Shown here: one piece after another, positions 34,301-46,601 of the stretch | How the letters are laid out: every line of letters begins with the position of its first letter | Numbering within the stretch: position 1 is the stretch's first letter | Origin: Siderastrea radians | Lineage: Eukaryota > Cnidaria > Anthozoa > Scleractinia > Rhizangiidae | NCBI GenBank assembly: GCA_964017195.1 | Contig: OZ024890.1 | Location: forward strand, 18,074,701-18,138,700 | Direction: 5' to 3' | Length of the DNA stretch: 64,000 nt | Program-made: the position numbers and the translations under genes | Notes under the pieces: generated by a model | Seen by the model: only the letters and a program-made list of their open reading frames with translations | Databases searched by the model: none | What the model was told of the DNA's origin: nothing

Positions 34301-37300
34301 AGGAGAAACCGCGGAAAGTAGTCGCTTGGTCGTTCATTTGAATAGTTACACTTTGGATGATTTATCCACAGACTTCAAAGCTAGAACCACTCAGTGATTC
34401 AAGGTTTGACTCTGCGAACGAAAGAATTAAGATCCTCGTTGCGTTCATCATTTAATATATCGTAGTAAAATTTCCAAAATACCAGCCATCTCCCTACCCC
34501 TCGAAAGCAACGTATTAGTCTTGGGAAGTTTCAAGTAGTAACTCCCGAAAGTAACACTCCCACGAATGCAAGGGCCCTGCGGAAGTCAGCGAGTAGACCA
34601 GATGAATGGAGCTCACATCAGTGGAGCTGTCACGAAGATGAACTCCATGTATGCATGATCGTGCGCAATGAATTTCTTGTCTTTAACTATTCACTTATGT
34701 TGGTTACCTATGGCCCAGTTACGGGAGCCCATCATTTTCAGAAATTTACGGAAGAAAGGTTTGATGGCGACTAACCTGGAAAGCTACCTGCATCACCTCC
34801 TCACTGTTGGCTGGCTGGGAAACTAGCGCCAAGCCAATCAGATACTCACGGAAGTTTAAGTACCCAGAGTCATCCTGAAAAATTAAAAAAAAAAGGATTT
34901 TAATGGCGGTTTAGCAGTTAGAGTGGTTTTCAACAGAGTGTCGTGAAACCAAAGCCAACGTGATTAACCTAACCAATCACAACGGGTAAAAATAACGCAT
35001 TGAAACAATCAGAACTCGAAGGAAATACATTCAATTTTTTGGCGTCAAGCGCGGGAAAATGCGTGCGACCAAATAACAATTGGTTTTGGTTTTACTTCTG
35101 ATTGGTTGGGAAACTGGCGCGAGATTTTGTACCCAATCAGAAAACCAAAGCAAACGCAAATTACTTTAGACAATCAGTTGAAAACCGCTCTATCAGGGAC
35201 TGAGGTGGTTGACGTCCCGGACATCTCATTTGCAAACGGAAGTACTATGTGCTCTTTGGTGGTGCAATTTTGCTTTTTGTCATGGATAGAAAAACGCTCG
35301 TCTTGTTGTCTGTGGCTTGACCCGATAACAACAAAACGCGTCAGATAAGAAACAAAGCACTTTCAGTAGCTGCACCGACGTTCCGGACATCAACGTATGC
35401 GCGAATGAGGTAATAACACGAGAGCTTCTTGCTCTAAGCCCTAGTCGTGGGTCTGTGTTCTAAAACACCCTGCTGAGACGAGTTAGCTTTTAGAACTAGC
35501 AATTGCTTTGGCAATAACTTCCTATCCTGACCTTAAATAAACAATGGCCGTTCTCTAATTCTAATGGCCATTATGGCCTATTTAAAAAAAAAAAAAAGAA
35601 AGAAAGAAAATGTTTAACGCTAAATACTAATCTTCTAATTAACCCGAAAAAGTAAACATTCATTAAACCTAATGCAAAACACACACGATCCTCATCTTGA
35701 AGTGGGCGTAAAAAGAAAACTAGACTGGAATAGGTGTAGTCTTGAACAAGTGATACAAGTCTTGAGGCATGAACACTCACTCTATCATACAAGGAAAAGA
35801 GATGTCTGACATGAGATGTGACAGGTAAGTTAAGGTACTGCGCAAACTCCTTCAAATCAACCAGTCCATCCCTGTTGGCGTCTATCTCAGCAAATCTATC
35901 CAGCAGCTCTTTCATGCTGTCGATTCTCATGCTATATATAAAGAGCACAAAGAAATCAGAGGTACAGATAGGTATATCTCCCTCAGCAATGGCAACAATT
36001 GCCAGGCAAAAATAGAAATAATCATGTTTGGTAAATTACAGTGAAAAGCCACTTCATTTTCCAGCTTTCAGTATATTACAAATGTTCTTGTAATATTCCA
36101 TTTATTTTAGTGTCCCCATTTAGATTAACATTTCAATTTACACAACGTGCATCTAGTTCCTCAGAACAGTTTTCCATAGATTGCCACTGGTAAGAGATCA
36201 TATTATAGAGACCATAGCGGAACAAATTAAATTAAATTAATAAAATACATGTATGTCTTAAAGAGCTTAAACTATAAAAATTTTCAAAAGCACTAATTTT
36301 ACAATAAAATTGCATCAGAATGCAATTTAACAGTTTAAAAAAGGTTAGAGTAAAAGAATAATTTAAATACGCTTCCTTAAAAAATTAAGTTTTAAGATAT
36401 TTTTTTTAAAACAGCATGGGCAAAGGCCTTAAACAGATTCGCACCTTGTCTTGGGGACCATTAAACTCTCACCTCAATTTGGAGCTTATTTTCTGGTATT
36501 CAACCAAGCCTGCCATGGATGGTAAGTTCTGTTTGGAGGCTTGAACCATTAGACGTGTATCCTCATAAGTGTGTTCTGTGACAGGAACCTTTAAAACTCT
36601 ACAGCAGCAGAAAATAACTTAGAATTATGACTTGTCATCTCCACCTTCTCAATGGAAACAGCAACATTTGACAGCATCCAGTTCGATTAACATTATAACC
36701 TACTAATAGAAATTGCGGTAATTGTATTTCTTCCAAAAATGCAAGTGCTTGGGACACTCATTGAAATTTCATATTTTTGCCTTTTCAGCAACAACAGAGG
36801 GCTTGAATTTGGGACCATTTTTTGGTTCATTCAACCTTTTCTTACCGGCCTCATGCTCTCTTTCTAACTGCTTTTCAATGGTTAGGAGTTGCCGTTGGTC
36901 GTTTGTTCAGATTTCATTACTTCTAGCAGGTGCTTTTATTTAAGGGGAGCTGTTTAATCAAGAATTAGAATAACACACATTCATAATAATTAATAACATT
37001 CACGCCACACCTTGCAACTTGCTCTCGGACGTTTCTCGCAAAGAGCTTACCATCATGGATTTCCTAAAACAAAAATTGAAATTAAAATTTCAAAAGAGAA
37101 AATTCCAGGTGTGAGACGAGGAAAAGAGAATGCAAATTTCTAGCAGCATTTGTGTAGCATATAACTAGACATAAAGTTCAGTCTGCACAAACATAAATTT
37201 GCATAAATTACATACATTTGCATATTTTACAAAAAGATAGCAAGCCATATATTTGTACATGGAAAATGGTAGGGTGTGTGTTCACAGCATCAAAACTTGA

Positions 37301-40300
37301 GATTCAAAGTATCAAATGTCAAAGTGGGCTGAGATCAGACTTAGATTAGGTTCAAATTTAATACAATGTGAAATAATGTACCACTGATGTACCTCTGTGT
37401 CAGGCTTGTATACTGGCAGAATCTACATGGAGAAAAGAGAACATGTATTAGATAAAATAACATTTTAACAACTGAGATAATCCGCATTTCATACTTAGCA
37501 TTTCAATTGTGCAATAGTCATTGTGATTTTAGTACTCTGGTCACTCTTCCAGAGGGTTTCTGGTATCCACAGTGCATCTCCTTCCTTCTCCACGACTATT
37601 CTAGTAACTATGTAGAGGGCTTCAAACCACTTACAGATGTGCTAGTAATGGTTTATCTTCTTTCTATACGTTTATAATACAGTTGAAGCTCTCGTAACTG
37701 ACCACCTCTGAAGTCCAGAAAAGTGGTCGCAACCAGAGCTGGTCCCCTACGTGGATAAGCTCTCATAAGCGACTGTGTGATGAAACAATAGAGGGTGCTT
37801 GCTTCAAGAGCTATTAGCATAAAGCTTGGGATAATGTTAATGGCTACTTTTAGTACTGTGATAATAATATTTAAATAGTTTATTATTGCCTAACACAGAA
37901 GAGGTTCGCCAATGGACAGGTGAACGAACCATTAGCGCTTATGTTGTTACGTATTAATCGAAAATTGATCGAGACAATGTTTCTATTTAAGTGCTGACTG
38001 AGTGGTTGCTTATGAAGTGGTCACTGTTGCTAAGGGGAGTGGTCGCTTATGAGAGCTTTAAATTACAGAGTTTAAGTGACAGTTCAAATGGGGTTTCACA
38101 ATCATTATGCTAGTCATAGCTACTTGCAGAACTGGTCGCTTATGAAGAGTGGCTGCAAGAAGAGCTTTGACTGCATACTACTTGTCAGTCAATGAGTGAG
38201 GGAGGAAAATAGGTGTTAACCAGGAGAAATAGGAAAAATTGTGCCATAGATATGTTACTGAACTAGTGTGAGATCCACGTTAGGAAAACATTGTTAACCA
38301 GGAGAAATAGGAAAAATTGTGCCATAGATATGTTACTGAACTAGTGTGAGATCTATATTGGGAAAATATTGTTTGAGTTTTTTGGCACATTTATGAAGCA
38401 AGCCGGAGGCACTTGAGGTCCCCAAACTTGCAAAAAAAGAGATTGAGACCAACATTTGCCCGATATGGACTGAACAAACTACTGGTTTTAAAAGGGTTTG
38501 TCAACTGGATCAAATAGCTATAGAAAGTTATTTGTGACCAGGCACACACAAAAAAGGTAATCCTTGTTCCCAGCACTAATTTTTGCTTGGATCCAAACAC
38601 CTGACCTTCCACAATATATCCACAGTGGGCCTTGTGGTGCAGTTGATGTTTAATTAACCGGCCGTCGCCATTATGGCAACCACCGGTTTATAAAATGGAC
38701 ACGGTTTTTTTGCGTCAGTTGGCTTAACATACGAACAAAGTGCTGTAAAGCTTGTGGTATGGGTACTCAAGAGCAGTACTGTCTTATATAAGATGCATGC
38801 GCATATTAGTCTGCTGAATGTTACCTTCGTGTGTTCTTGTCTTTTAATTTACAGTATTTAAGATATGAACACGGCAAAGGGTTGTTAAGTATTGGGTTTC
38901 AGTATTTGTCTTGTATAACGCACATGCACAACTGAGTAAAGCAGCTAATAGGATTGAATGTGAAATTGGCTGTGTTGTCTGATCTAGTTAGTGGTTATAG
39001 TGAAAATTTTTTTAGCGCAGGAGTTTTGTTATGGGGATTGACATTTTGAGGGATGTAAAAATGTGGGAGTGGAAGAATTTGTGAATGTGAGGAGCATATC
39101 ACACTTCTGTGAATGTGATTTGCTTTGAAAGTTGCGTTTTGTACAGCAGCAGTGTAATATTGCACTGCGTGAGAGGCAGTTTCCCTTGGCGTTTTATGGG
39201 GGGATGGTTTCCGAAGTGGATTATAGGTTTTCTCATTGGGTAACCTTTATTTCGCAGAGGAGAGAAACGACAGCTGTGTTTGCAGCTTATTAGCATGGTA
39301 AGGAACGGTGGCTTAGGAAGAGAAGGGATTGTCACTAGTATGATGATGCAATTAGTGGATTGCACCATCGATACATCATAGTTCTTGAGTAGGGAGAGAG
39401 GTGAGTGTTTATTTGACGCGAGAAGTTGATTTTAATTGCATAAAGACGAAGGAAAAGGTCATTAATAAGGAGATCAATTAATAAGGTAGCTGTTACGAGT
39501 CTTTAAGTTAGAAAATAACTGAATATTATCAAGTGATGCGTGTGGTTTGCGTGTGGTGTTGGTTGGGTTTGAGGTAATTTTGTAAGTGCATAGTCTGGTA
39601 CATCAACTTGTTTACTTTGCATAGGGGATTCCTGGGTTAGCAAACCGGATTTAAACATCACGTCCCAGACTCTGACGATCTGCTTGAGCTTGTGTTTATC
39701 AAGCGTTGTATTTTGATTCTACTGCTATGTTCACTGTTTGTATTCACGGTCTAGGCACAACAGTAAATATTTTGTCATCCCTTTGTAAGCATCCTCAGTT
39801 GTGGGCAAATTTATACCGACATTCAACGTTTTAGCGAAATAATATTTGCGTTTTTCAGCAGAAATAAAAGCGACAAGAAAGATAAGCTGAGTCATCAGAG
39901 TTTAAACATTACGTCATCCAGTAACGCTATAGTCAAAATATTGTGTCCCACAATCACACTTTTCGTCGCGCTGGTTCATATAAATACAGGATCACGCTAA
40001 CATTTGTGAAACCTAGAAGTGGGGAGGGTCAGAATGGCCGGTTAAAATGCCCGTTGGGCTTTCTTGTCACTTCTAATTCCATTATTCACTTTGACAAATA
40101 AGATTGTACCTCTATTTCCATATGGTTGTGAAACTGGCACAATGTTAACCAAAGAAGAGTGAATCTATAGAAGAGAAATGATTGAAGCAAAACTTTAAAC
40201 TCTTGACCACCAAAACTGCATGTGATATTAGGTTACCACGAGCCTCTCATAACTCAGTGAAGTTTGTTCCTCTATATGATACTTTCAAGTATACATCTGC

Positions 40301-43300
40301 CTGAATTTGCCAAAATCTATCCCTAATATTTCTCAGCCAAGTTACATGTACTCATGAGTCAGTGGGCAAACAAATTTAAAAATCAAACTTGTTCTTTCAT
40401 GTTTTAACAAAAGCACAGTGAGAATAACTTACGCACTTGGCCCTGACCAAGTCCACGTCACAGTGTCCTAGAATGATAAACAAGGCATTATGAATTTACA
40501 GTTGGTAGAACCTGTCCACTGGTTGAACGTTTTAAGTAAATGTAGGTGTCAGAGCTTGCCACAGTACATAGCAGTCTAAGACAATTCTTGTAAGCATCTC
40601 TGATAAAATCATGACAAAGTAGACACCTATTTAAGTGTAGACACCTGTACACTACCGGCAGCTGCATACTAATGAAACCACTGGTACATGGTCCTGCCAA
40701 GCTACATTTACTGTAGCTCAGCAGGATAAAAAGTATCCATTTTGGGTTTTTAGTATCAGGCAGCACACAGAATAAATTCAGTCAAGTTGTAACATTAAAT
40801 TTAATATAGCATGTATGAGTTACGGATAAGCTTACACAGACAACAACAAAACTACACATAATCAAATTTTTGTGTCCAAGTCTAATGAATACAAAATAAT
40901 TGCAAAAGAGATGTTTAAACCACCAGGATGTTTTAGCTTTCACCCATTTAGGTGTACTGGATATGGCTTCACTCACCAGTCTGTTAGGATATTTCAGGGC
41001 AACTGGTTGCACTGCACAGCCAGTATAAAAAGCACCTAAAAAAACAGGACTACAATTGTACACTCACATACTAACAATGAGTATGATAAAATATACAGTG
41101 AAACTTGGAACTTGAATTTATTACTCCCAACTAGCTTAAGCCAATACTGGAGTGCTAGATAGCTAGATCGCTTTATTAAGAAGTCAAATCATTACAGCCC
41201 CCGGGCCGGCTGAAAATTGTGACCTACTTTACAATGTAAATATTAAAAATATATATGAATATATGATACTGGGAGAGTGAGAGTCCTTTCAGACTCTGAT
41301 GGTTGGCAGGTGGGCTCATAACACGAATCTTCTGTAGGGCCATCTGGAGTGCTGATGATGATGTGAGGGTGCTGGCCAACACAGTTCTTTTAGAGACTGA
41401 TGTAATAATTATTTGTTCTAAATACATGTAGGCACAAATTAAATGCATCCCACGTAAGCAATTACAACAGCATGCAGTGCTTATATACACACTGAACTTT
41501 GGCTGTCAGAAATTTAAAATGTGAAAAGCCCCGCACAACCTCCTCTCCCCCAATCCTCCACATTAGATTAAAAATTTACCTGTAGGAAGCCCTACTCTAC
41601 TAGGAGGGGATGGGAGGAAGGGCCCTAAGTAAAGGAAAGAGTTACTAACCTGGTTTGAATGTGATCAGGCATTTTCTATTTGTACAAGTTCCTGTTTAAT
41701 AAGTAGAAACAAGAGAAGTTAAAAATCCAGTGGAAAACATTGAACCCTAACCAAGATGCCATGAATAAATGCCAACAAACCTTCTGGAAATATCACTACA
41801 TGAGGCCACTTTCCACCAGAACTTGCTCTTCTTTTTATTTCAGAAATCGTCTTTTTTCTTGAGTTTGGATCTGTTCTTGACACGTAAACAGGCTGGATGG
41901 CACGGATACAAGCTGTGGAAAATAAACATTGTTTGAGAAACACAGCCCTGTTTTCTCTTGGTCTTCATTTCGAGTCATCAGGATTACTTGAATATCAGTT
42001 TTTAAACTCAGAGTTTTTATTTTTTGTTGTCTTTGTTAGTTAGCAGGTCCAGTAGTCACTCCTATCTCGAGCACATGAGGGAAACAATTTTTTTTTCAAA
42101 CAAATTTAACAAATTTCCTCTAGTTTTCTGTGGTATGGCCTCTTATTTCCCACAATTTTTGTCATCTAGCCATCAAAATTTTGTGGACTACCAAGGCGTA
42201 GCCGAAGGAGTCTGCAACTTATTTTGATGGCTAGATGATGAAAATCGTGGGAAATAAGAGGCCATACCACAGAAAACTAGAGGAAATTTGTTTGTTACCA
42301 CAGAAAAAAAGTTTTTTAAGCAGTATGAGTGTACTTGATGGCACGAGCCGTGGTATGGACTCTCATCTCCCACGTCTCTCAACCAATCAGAAAACGAAAA
42401 ATTGATAGGATGTGATGAAAAGGGCATTTCAGAAAGCCTGTAGTAAATTAGTGAGTGCTCAATGCCAATCAAACAAGGGAGACAAGTTTCAGATCAAGAT
42501 AGTGGGGGATTTCAGATAGCTCCAGTAGGGTTTGAGATAGAGGGGTCTAATGTAGTCTGTAAAGCCCATTGTTCCGTTTGCCCATTATTAAGTTTGCCTA
42601 TTGTTCAGTTTGCCATGTTCATGCGCCTCAAGGAAAATATTTAACAAACCTCCTATTAGTGGTATTGAATCATTTTCCTTGCGGGAAACGCCTGAGGGCA
42701 CACAAATGACAGCTATTGCCAAAGCATCAATAAACGAGGAATGTGGAGCAACAGCAAGAATTGGAGCCTCCTCGGAGCTACTGAGTTTGCCTTTCACTTT
42801 AACCCAGTGAAAACCCATGCAGAAAAGCATTGCTCGTGCAATGCCCTGTAATGGCTTCCTCATAATCCTAAAGAGAGTGAGGGAAATTGATTAAGTTAAG
42901 ACATCTACTCTCAGTAACCTAAGATTCTCAGTTCTGTAAGCTATAGTGCCCCTGACAAGGGCACAACATCAGAAGTTTACAATTAAAAGGAATGGAGCAA
43001 GCTGTACCTACCCTATAAAAATGATCCAGAATACAGATTGAAACCCTAGTTTACAAGCTCCCAACAACAACACATTCCTGCAGGGTAACAGGGAGAGTTT
43101 TGGGATTTATGCAATTTACATGCTGTAAAGTTGCTCCAGGACTTACAGTAAGTTTTTACAAGATGCAGGAAAGGAACATGGCATCACCATGGTGGTTCTA
43201 AGATTTACAGTGTCAGATTTACAGCCCAGGAAAGAGAAAAATTATCACAGTTCCTTCGTATTCAAGTCTGAGCTATCAGAAGAGCTGGGGTGAGTTGCAT

Positions 43301-46300
43301 AAAACTTAACGCTGGGTGTAACTGCTAATGCCAGATGTTAAAATAGTGACTTTCCAACTGGAGTGAACGTCTGACATTAGATTAGTATGCTGGATGCTAA
43401 GTTTTATGCTGTACTCACCTTAGATTATTTGTGAAACAATAACCCATCTAATTCAGTGATCAAACTAAGATTTACTTGGGTTAGAAATACAGACGCAAAA
43501 TGGTAACCATACTTTTTATGTTTTTGAACATGAAGACGGTCGAACTCAGAACTTCTAGGTCATGTGCCTTCCCTACAAATGCTCTATGAAACCCAAACAA
43601 CACAAAATAGCATAGAACAATTAAGAGAGCCTATCAAACTGCCAGTGGTAATCTGACAGTTTGTCAGAGGGCCAATCTAACAGGCCCACAGCAAAGTTAG
43701 GGATAAATTCCAGCTTTCTCCTTCAATGGGCTGCCTACCCACTAGCTGGATTTGTCTTCAACGGTCCTGAATTTAAAGAATAGCCTTGTGCCAGTTAGGA
43801 TTCTTAAACTTTCAGTTGTATTTTAACATAATTTGTAAACCTTGAAAGCTCCAATCACAAGTCATAATTTATTTTTCATGACTTTACATTATTTATTCAT
43901 CTATGAGCCCTGGAATGGGGGCGGGGTGGTGTAGTGGTTAGTGTGTAGGACTTCAGATCTTTCTGAGGGTCAGTGGTTCAACGCCCAGTCCTTGTCATCG
44001 TGTTTTTTCTTAGTTTAGACAAGAATCTTTACCATACGTTTGTCTCTCTCCACCCAGGTGTATAAATGGGTACCGGCGACACACTGCTTGGGGTAACCGA
44101 GCGATGGACTAACCTAGCATTCCATCCAGGGGGGAGTTGCAATACTCTCAGTTGCTTCATGCTACAGAAACCAAGCTAAGCTCCAGCACATGTGAGCCTC
44201 CTTGGCTCATGTGCAACTTTACCTTTTTTACCATGAGCCCTGGAATAGGACAGATCTATATCACTCAATACCTTCGGTATCCTGAAAAGGGCTGAGGTTC
44301 TTCCTCCTCTTTCCTGCACGCTGTTGCAAGTGTTGCTATTAAACTTGCCAACAGAACAAGCAGGAACAAACACAGAAGTCTAACAGGAAACAGAGTGAAG
44401 CTAAGAATTGCAACCTGAAAATACAACACAGGAATGTTAATTAAAATAGACTGTTATCATTTTAAAAATGACAAGATTGTCCCCTTATGTGTACTGTTTA
44501 TGGGACATCAGTACGTCAATCACAGCAAAAACCACATGTATTGAACATTCCCCACAAATTACCCTTGGATGGAGTTACAAAATAATAACAGTTGATCATT
44601 TGACCATGAAGAAACAAAATTTTCCAGCCAATGTTCTACAAATCCCATCTGTGGTCAAACACTATGGCCTGAAAAATGTTTTAAACAGCAGTGGCTGAGA
44701 AAGAACTTACTCCTCAGTAGAAACAAGAGATGATGATTATAAAAGAGGAAAGGATTTGAGAGTGAGTTGTGTAATAAAGCTGATGGTGCTGGTAAAGAGA
44801 GCCCTCAATCACCAGGAATTCAAACCATTTTGCAGATGAATAAGAATCTGCCTTGAGTATAATAGTTATACTCAAGGCAGAATTTTCATATACCCGGTAA
44901 TTATTATTAATAATTAGTAAATTATATGTCAACATTAAAAAAGAAAATAATTTGCACCCCTTATCATGTGTTTTCTCAAAGAATTTTTCTTCAAGAAACA
45001 GTTCAAGCGAGAGAAAACTGTCCAATAAGAGCCCCTGCAACTAGGCCAGATGTATAAAAATTATTATTTTTAACAGTCAGCACACAAAAAGGGATTAAAA
45101 CATTTGGTCACAAGGACCACTAATTGGTCCCTACCACTAGTCAGTATGAATTGAAACTGTTTTGAACTGACTGACATATCAAGGGGTGGCGAATTGTCTG
45201 GCCAAAAATTAAGGTCTTGTAAGATTTCAGCTGAATTGTGAGTGTCTTGCAGTCTCGAGTTTTCGGGAAATCAGTCTCCGATTCTCAATTTTTTTTCGAC
45301 CTAGGCATCTTAACGTGCTGTTACACTAAGCAATGATTTGTGCAACTTGTCGCGCAACGATGAAAAACTGTGCATTGTGGTGCTGTGCGACAAGTTGCAT
45401 GATGGGTGTTACATTAAGCAATGTTTCTTTGAACTTGTCTGGCAACAACGAAGAATCGTGTGTTGGCAGTGCTGCGAGACAAGTTACAGGAGTGGTGTTA
45501 CATTAGGCAATGTTTCTTAGAACTTGCCTCACTGTCGACGGTGACAAACAGTGCAGAGGACTGGCATGATTACTCTATCGGCTGATGCCACTAAACGTTG
45601 CGACACACGTTGCAGGAAGCATGTTATACTTCGCGACACTCGAAAAATTTGTTACAGCATTGCGAAAAGTAGAACCGAGTTCAACTTCTGGTAACGATTG
45701 TGGCAACAAAAAATTCCGAGAAATGTTTGTTGCAGGGTATGTTACACTGGGCAATTTTTCACACAACTTGTGTCAACAAAATTGCAGACAAGTTGCATGC
45801 CAAACATTGCCTGGTGCAACAGCGCCTTTAGGATCTTGACCTTTTTGCGAAGCCAACTAGAGTCTTTGCCTTTTAGAAGGCTATAAAAGGCTGCAAAATA
45901 GTCCACTCATATGCGCTGACCCTAAAACACCACAAAGACTTGTCCCTCTTAGACAGGCCCAGTTGTGTGTGCCATTCTTAATCATTCCATAAACTTTCCA
46001 CCAAATCCCCTCTGGGATAACTAGCAAAAATTAATTGGGTGTTGCTGTAAGCTGAATGGGATTATCAAAGTAGCCAGGCACAGAAAATCCAAGCGATGAG
46101 CGAATTGCAAACAACTGCATCCAGAAGTTGAGCTTCTAAACTGTTTCACTTGTTAAGGCTAATTTGGTAAACTAATTATGTTAAAATTTATACAATCTGC
46201 AAAATTAAACCAACATCCTAAAACAACAACGTTTCTAATGATTATTTATAGTTAAGAGAAACAGAAACAACGTGAGTTTCGGTTTACTGCAAATAATCTT

Positions 46301-46601
46301 CAGTCTTCTCTGCAGCAGAATTGCAGATCGATCAAAGTTTGTTTAGCTGCAATTAGATGCTATTCCACTGCTGCGTTTCACTCAAGCCTACGTGCTTTTT
46401 TCTTGTTATTAATTCTTTGAATTTTACACCTTATTAAGACGATTCTGTGTTCCGTTGAAGAAGGAAAAGCTCAATATTACAACTCACCTTAAGTTTATCC
46501 CAGACTGTAAGCTGGAGACGATACGTGAAGGGGTTTTGAACCTCTGGTTCAATGAATGATTTGGCTCGCAAAACAACTTTTCTTTTTTGCACTTCAGACA
46601 T
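28301..46601 (-). CDS. Lysophosphatidylcholine acyltransferase, LPCAT1/2 type (15 exons, 512 aa)
   Basis: ER or lipid-droplet membrane enzyme that transfers acyl chains from acyl-CoA to lysophospholipids (phosphatidylcholine remodelling). Exons on the minus strand: 46601-46488, 44414-44272, 42867-42650, 41912-41781, 41691-41650, 41035-40977, 40467-40433, 40164-40110, 37422-37393, 37063-37011, 36598-36473, 35931-35781, 34874-34776, 29897-29753, 28437-28301. All junctions have GT/AG and keep phase. A hydrophobic segment (about 41-68) precedes the acyltransferase motif HSSFID (H128, D133). FPEGTCTNR (EGT, 202-204) and FYTGCAVQPVAL (about 219-230) follow. Three EF-hand loops fit the consensus: 353-364 (DANRDGLVDLKE), 385-396 (DRDDSGYLNFRE) and 422-433 (DVNGDGRIDETD, with Asp at position 12). 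A fourth near 461-472 is degenerate. The C-terminus ends QEAEA, without the KKDD-like ER signal of vertebrate LPCAT1. Length matches the family (534-544). Which vertebrate paralogue it corresponds to is not resolved. Confidence 0.96.
30272..30678. mobile_element. 407 bp DNA element nested in the Penelope-like remnant
   Basis: The perfect 16 bp terminal inverted repeat CAGGGTTTTCAATAAG / CTTATTGAAAACCCTG is flanked by a 6 bp target-site duplication CTACAT (30266-30271 and 30679-30684). Removing the element and one CTACAT restores the Penelope reading through LPYI, which proves the boundaries. It has internal GC-rich hairpins (gcgccgaaggcgc, gccggcgagtttcgccggc) and no coding capacity. Confidence 0.92.
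31070..31882. mobile_element. ~813 bp TIR element nested in the Penelope-like remnant, TAA target site
   Basis: Terminal inverted repeats of about 55 bp start TGCACCTATCAATTTAAAGC and run into G-rich (left) and C-rich (right) tracts with a catgccctgcc/ggcagggcatg core. The flanking 3 bp direct repeat TAA (31067-31069 and 31883-31885) and the resumed Penelope frame afterwards fix the ends. A 3 bp TWA-type duplication fits PIF/Harbinger-class insertions. No transposase is visible, so it is non-autonomous. Confidence 0.82.
32080..32120 (+). ncRNA. Hammerhead-ribozyme-like motif at the Penelope-like element 3' end
   Basis: CTGATGA at 32084-32090 is followed by the stem-loop GACT-a-GCA-gttt-TGC-AGTC and GAAAC at 32111-32115. 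The stem II pairs perfectly apart from one bulged A. The position just after the end of the element's reading frame is where Penelope-like terminal repeats are known to carry hammerheads. Stems I and III are not verified. Confidence 0.6.
32680..34198. repeat. Large inverted repeat (~560 bp arms, ~400 bp spacer)
   Basis: The left arm at about 32680-33241 is repeated in reverse complement at about 33639-34198 with few differences. Arms contain acgtttta, ctttatatagcgaagcaagg and gggtcgggagcaattttg. Matching open frames of 90 and 99 codons appear in both arms only because the arms mirror each other, and they carry no domain. The arms contain a TATATA-like motif and AATAAA. Sequence just right of the right arm resembles, in reverse, the tail of the neighbouring Penelope-like element. 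It sits in acyltransferase intron 13 and is a foldback element or a recent inverted duplication. Confidence 0.85.
36473..37063 (-). other. Acyltransferase exons 10-11 with a coding-like fragment in the intron between
   Basis: Exons 10 (37063-37011) and 11 (36598-36473) flank a ~410 bp intron. Within it the minus strand reads TNDQRQLLTIEKQLE..., then KKRLNEPKNGPKFKPS at about 36910-36780, ending in a stop. It looks protein-like and charged but is not part of the acyltransferase frame, and it has no clear splice sites. It may be a relic of another gene. Confidence 0.35.
37680..38173. mobile_element. pogo/Tigger-like non-autonomous element
   Basis: The ends CAGTTGAAGCTCTC and GAGCTTTGACTG form inverted repeats of the CAGTyrAAGCTC type. 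Inside, many copies of tggtcgcttatga, gtggtcgct and similar blocks lie in both orientations. Located in acyltransferase intron 8. The flanking target-site duplication is not clear. Confidence 0.6.
38215..38370 (+). repeat. Two-copy 78 bp tandem repeat
   Basis: Two nearly identical adjacent copies starting gttaaccaggagaaatagg and containing gccatagatatgttactg. A simple recent duplication inside acyltransferase intron 8. Confidence 0.92.
38371..40109. other. Acyltransferase intron 8, remaining part
   Basis: About 1.7 kb with no recognisable gene, RNA or element. GT/TG-rich patches on the plus strand give short open frames without domains. Confidence 0.5.
42111..42289. repeat. Inverted repeat with ~68 bp arms
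   Basis: The left arm at 42111-42178 (aaatttcctctagttttctg...) is mirrored at 42222-42289 with only a few differences, around a ~43 nt loop. Located in acyltransferase intron 3. A small foldback or MITE. Confidence 0.85.
43917..44232 (+). mobile_element. tRNA-derived SINE with 14 bp target-site duplication
   Basis: The tRNA-like head has an A-box (tggtgtagtgg, 43927-43937) and B-box (ggttcaacgcc, 43975-43985). The body contains gtataaatgggtaccggcg and ggggtaaccgagcgatgg, and the T-rich tail ends tttttta. The direct repeat atgagccctggaat flanks it at 43903-43916 and 44233-44246, proving retrotransposition. It lies antisense in acyltransferase intron 2, with its right duplication ending only 25 bp from the exon 2 donor. 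Confidence 0.92.
44847..44881. repeat. Perfect 16 bp hairpin with 3 nt loop
   Basis: TCTGCCTTGAGTATAA is followed by tag and its exact reverse complement. Located in acyltransferase intron 1. No further role is visible. Confidence 0.85.
45316..45825. repeat. Cluster of GTTACA..GCAA / CAACTTGT MITE fragments
   Basis: Several copies of a block like gtgttacattaagcaatgttt, followed by acttgtc/gcaac blocks in both orientations, end near caaacattgcctggtgcaac. Looks like nested or tandem copies of one short inverted-repeat family in acyltransferase intron 1. Confidence 0.65.
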
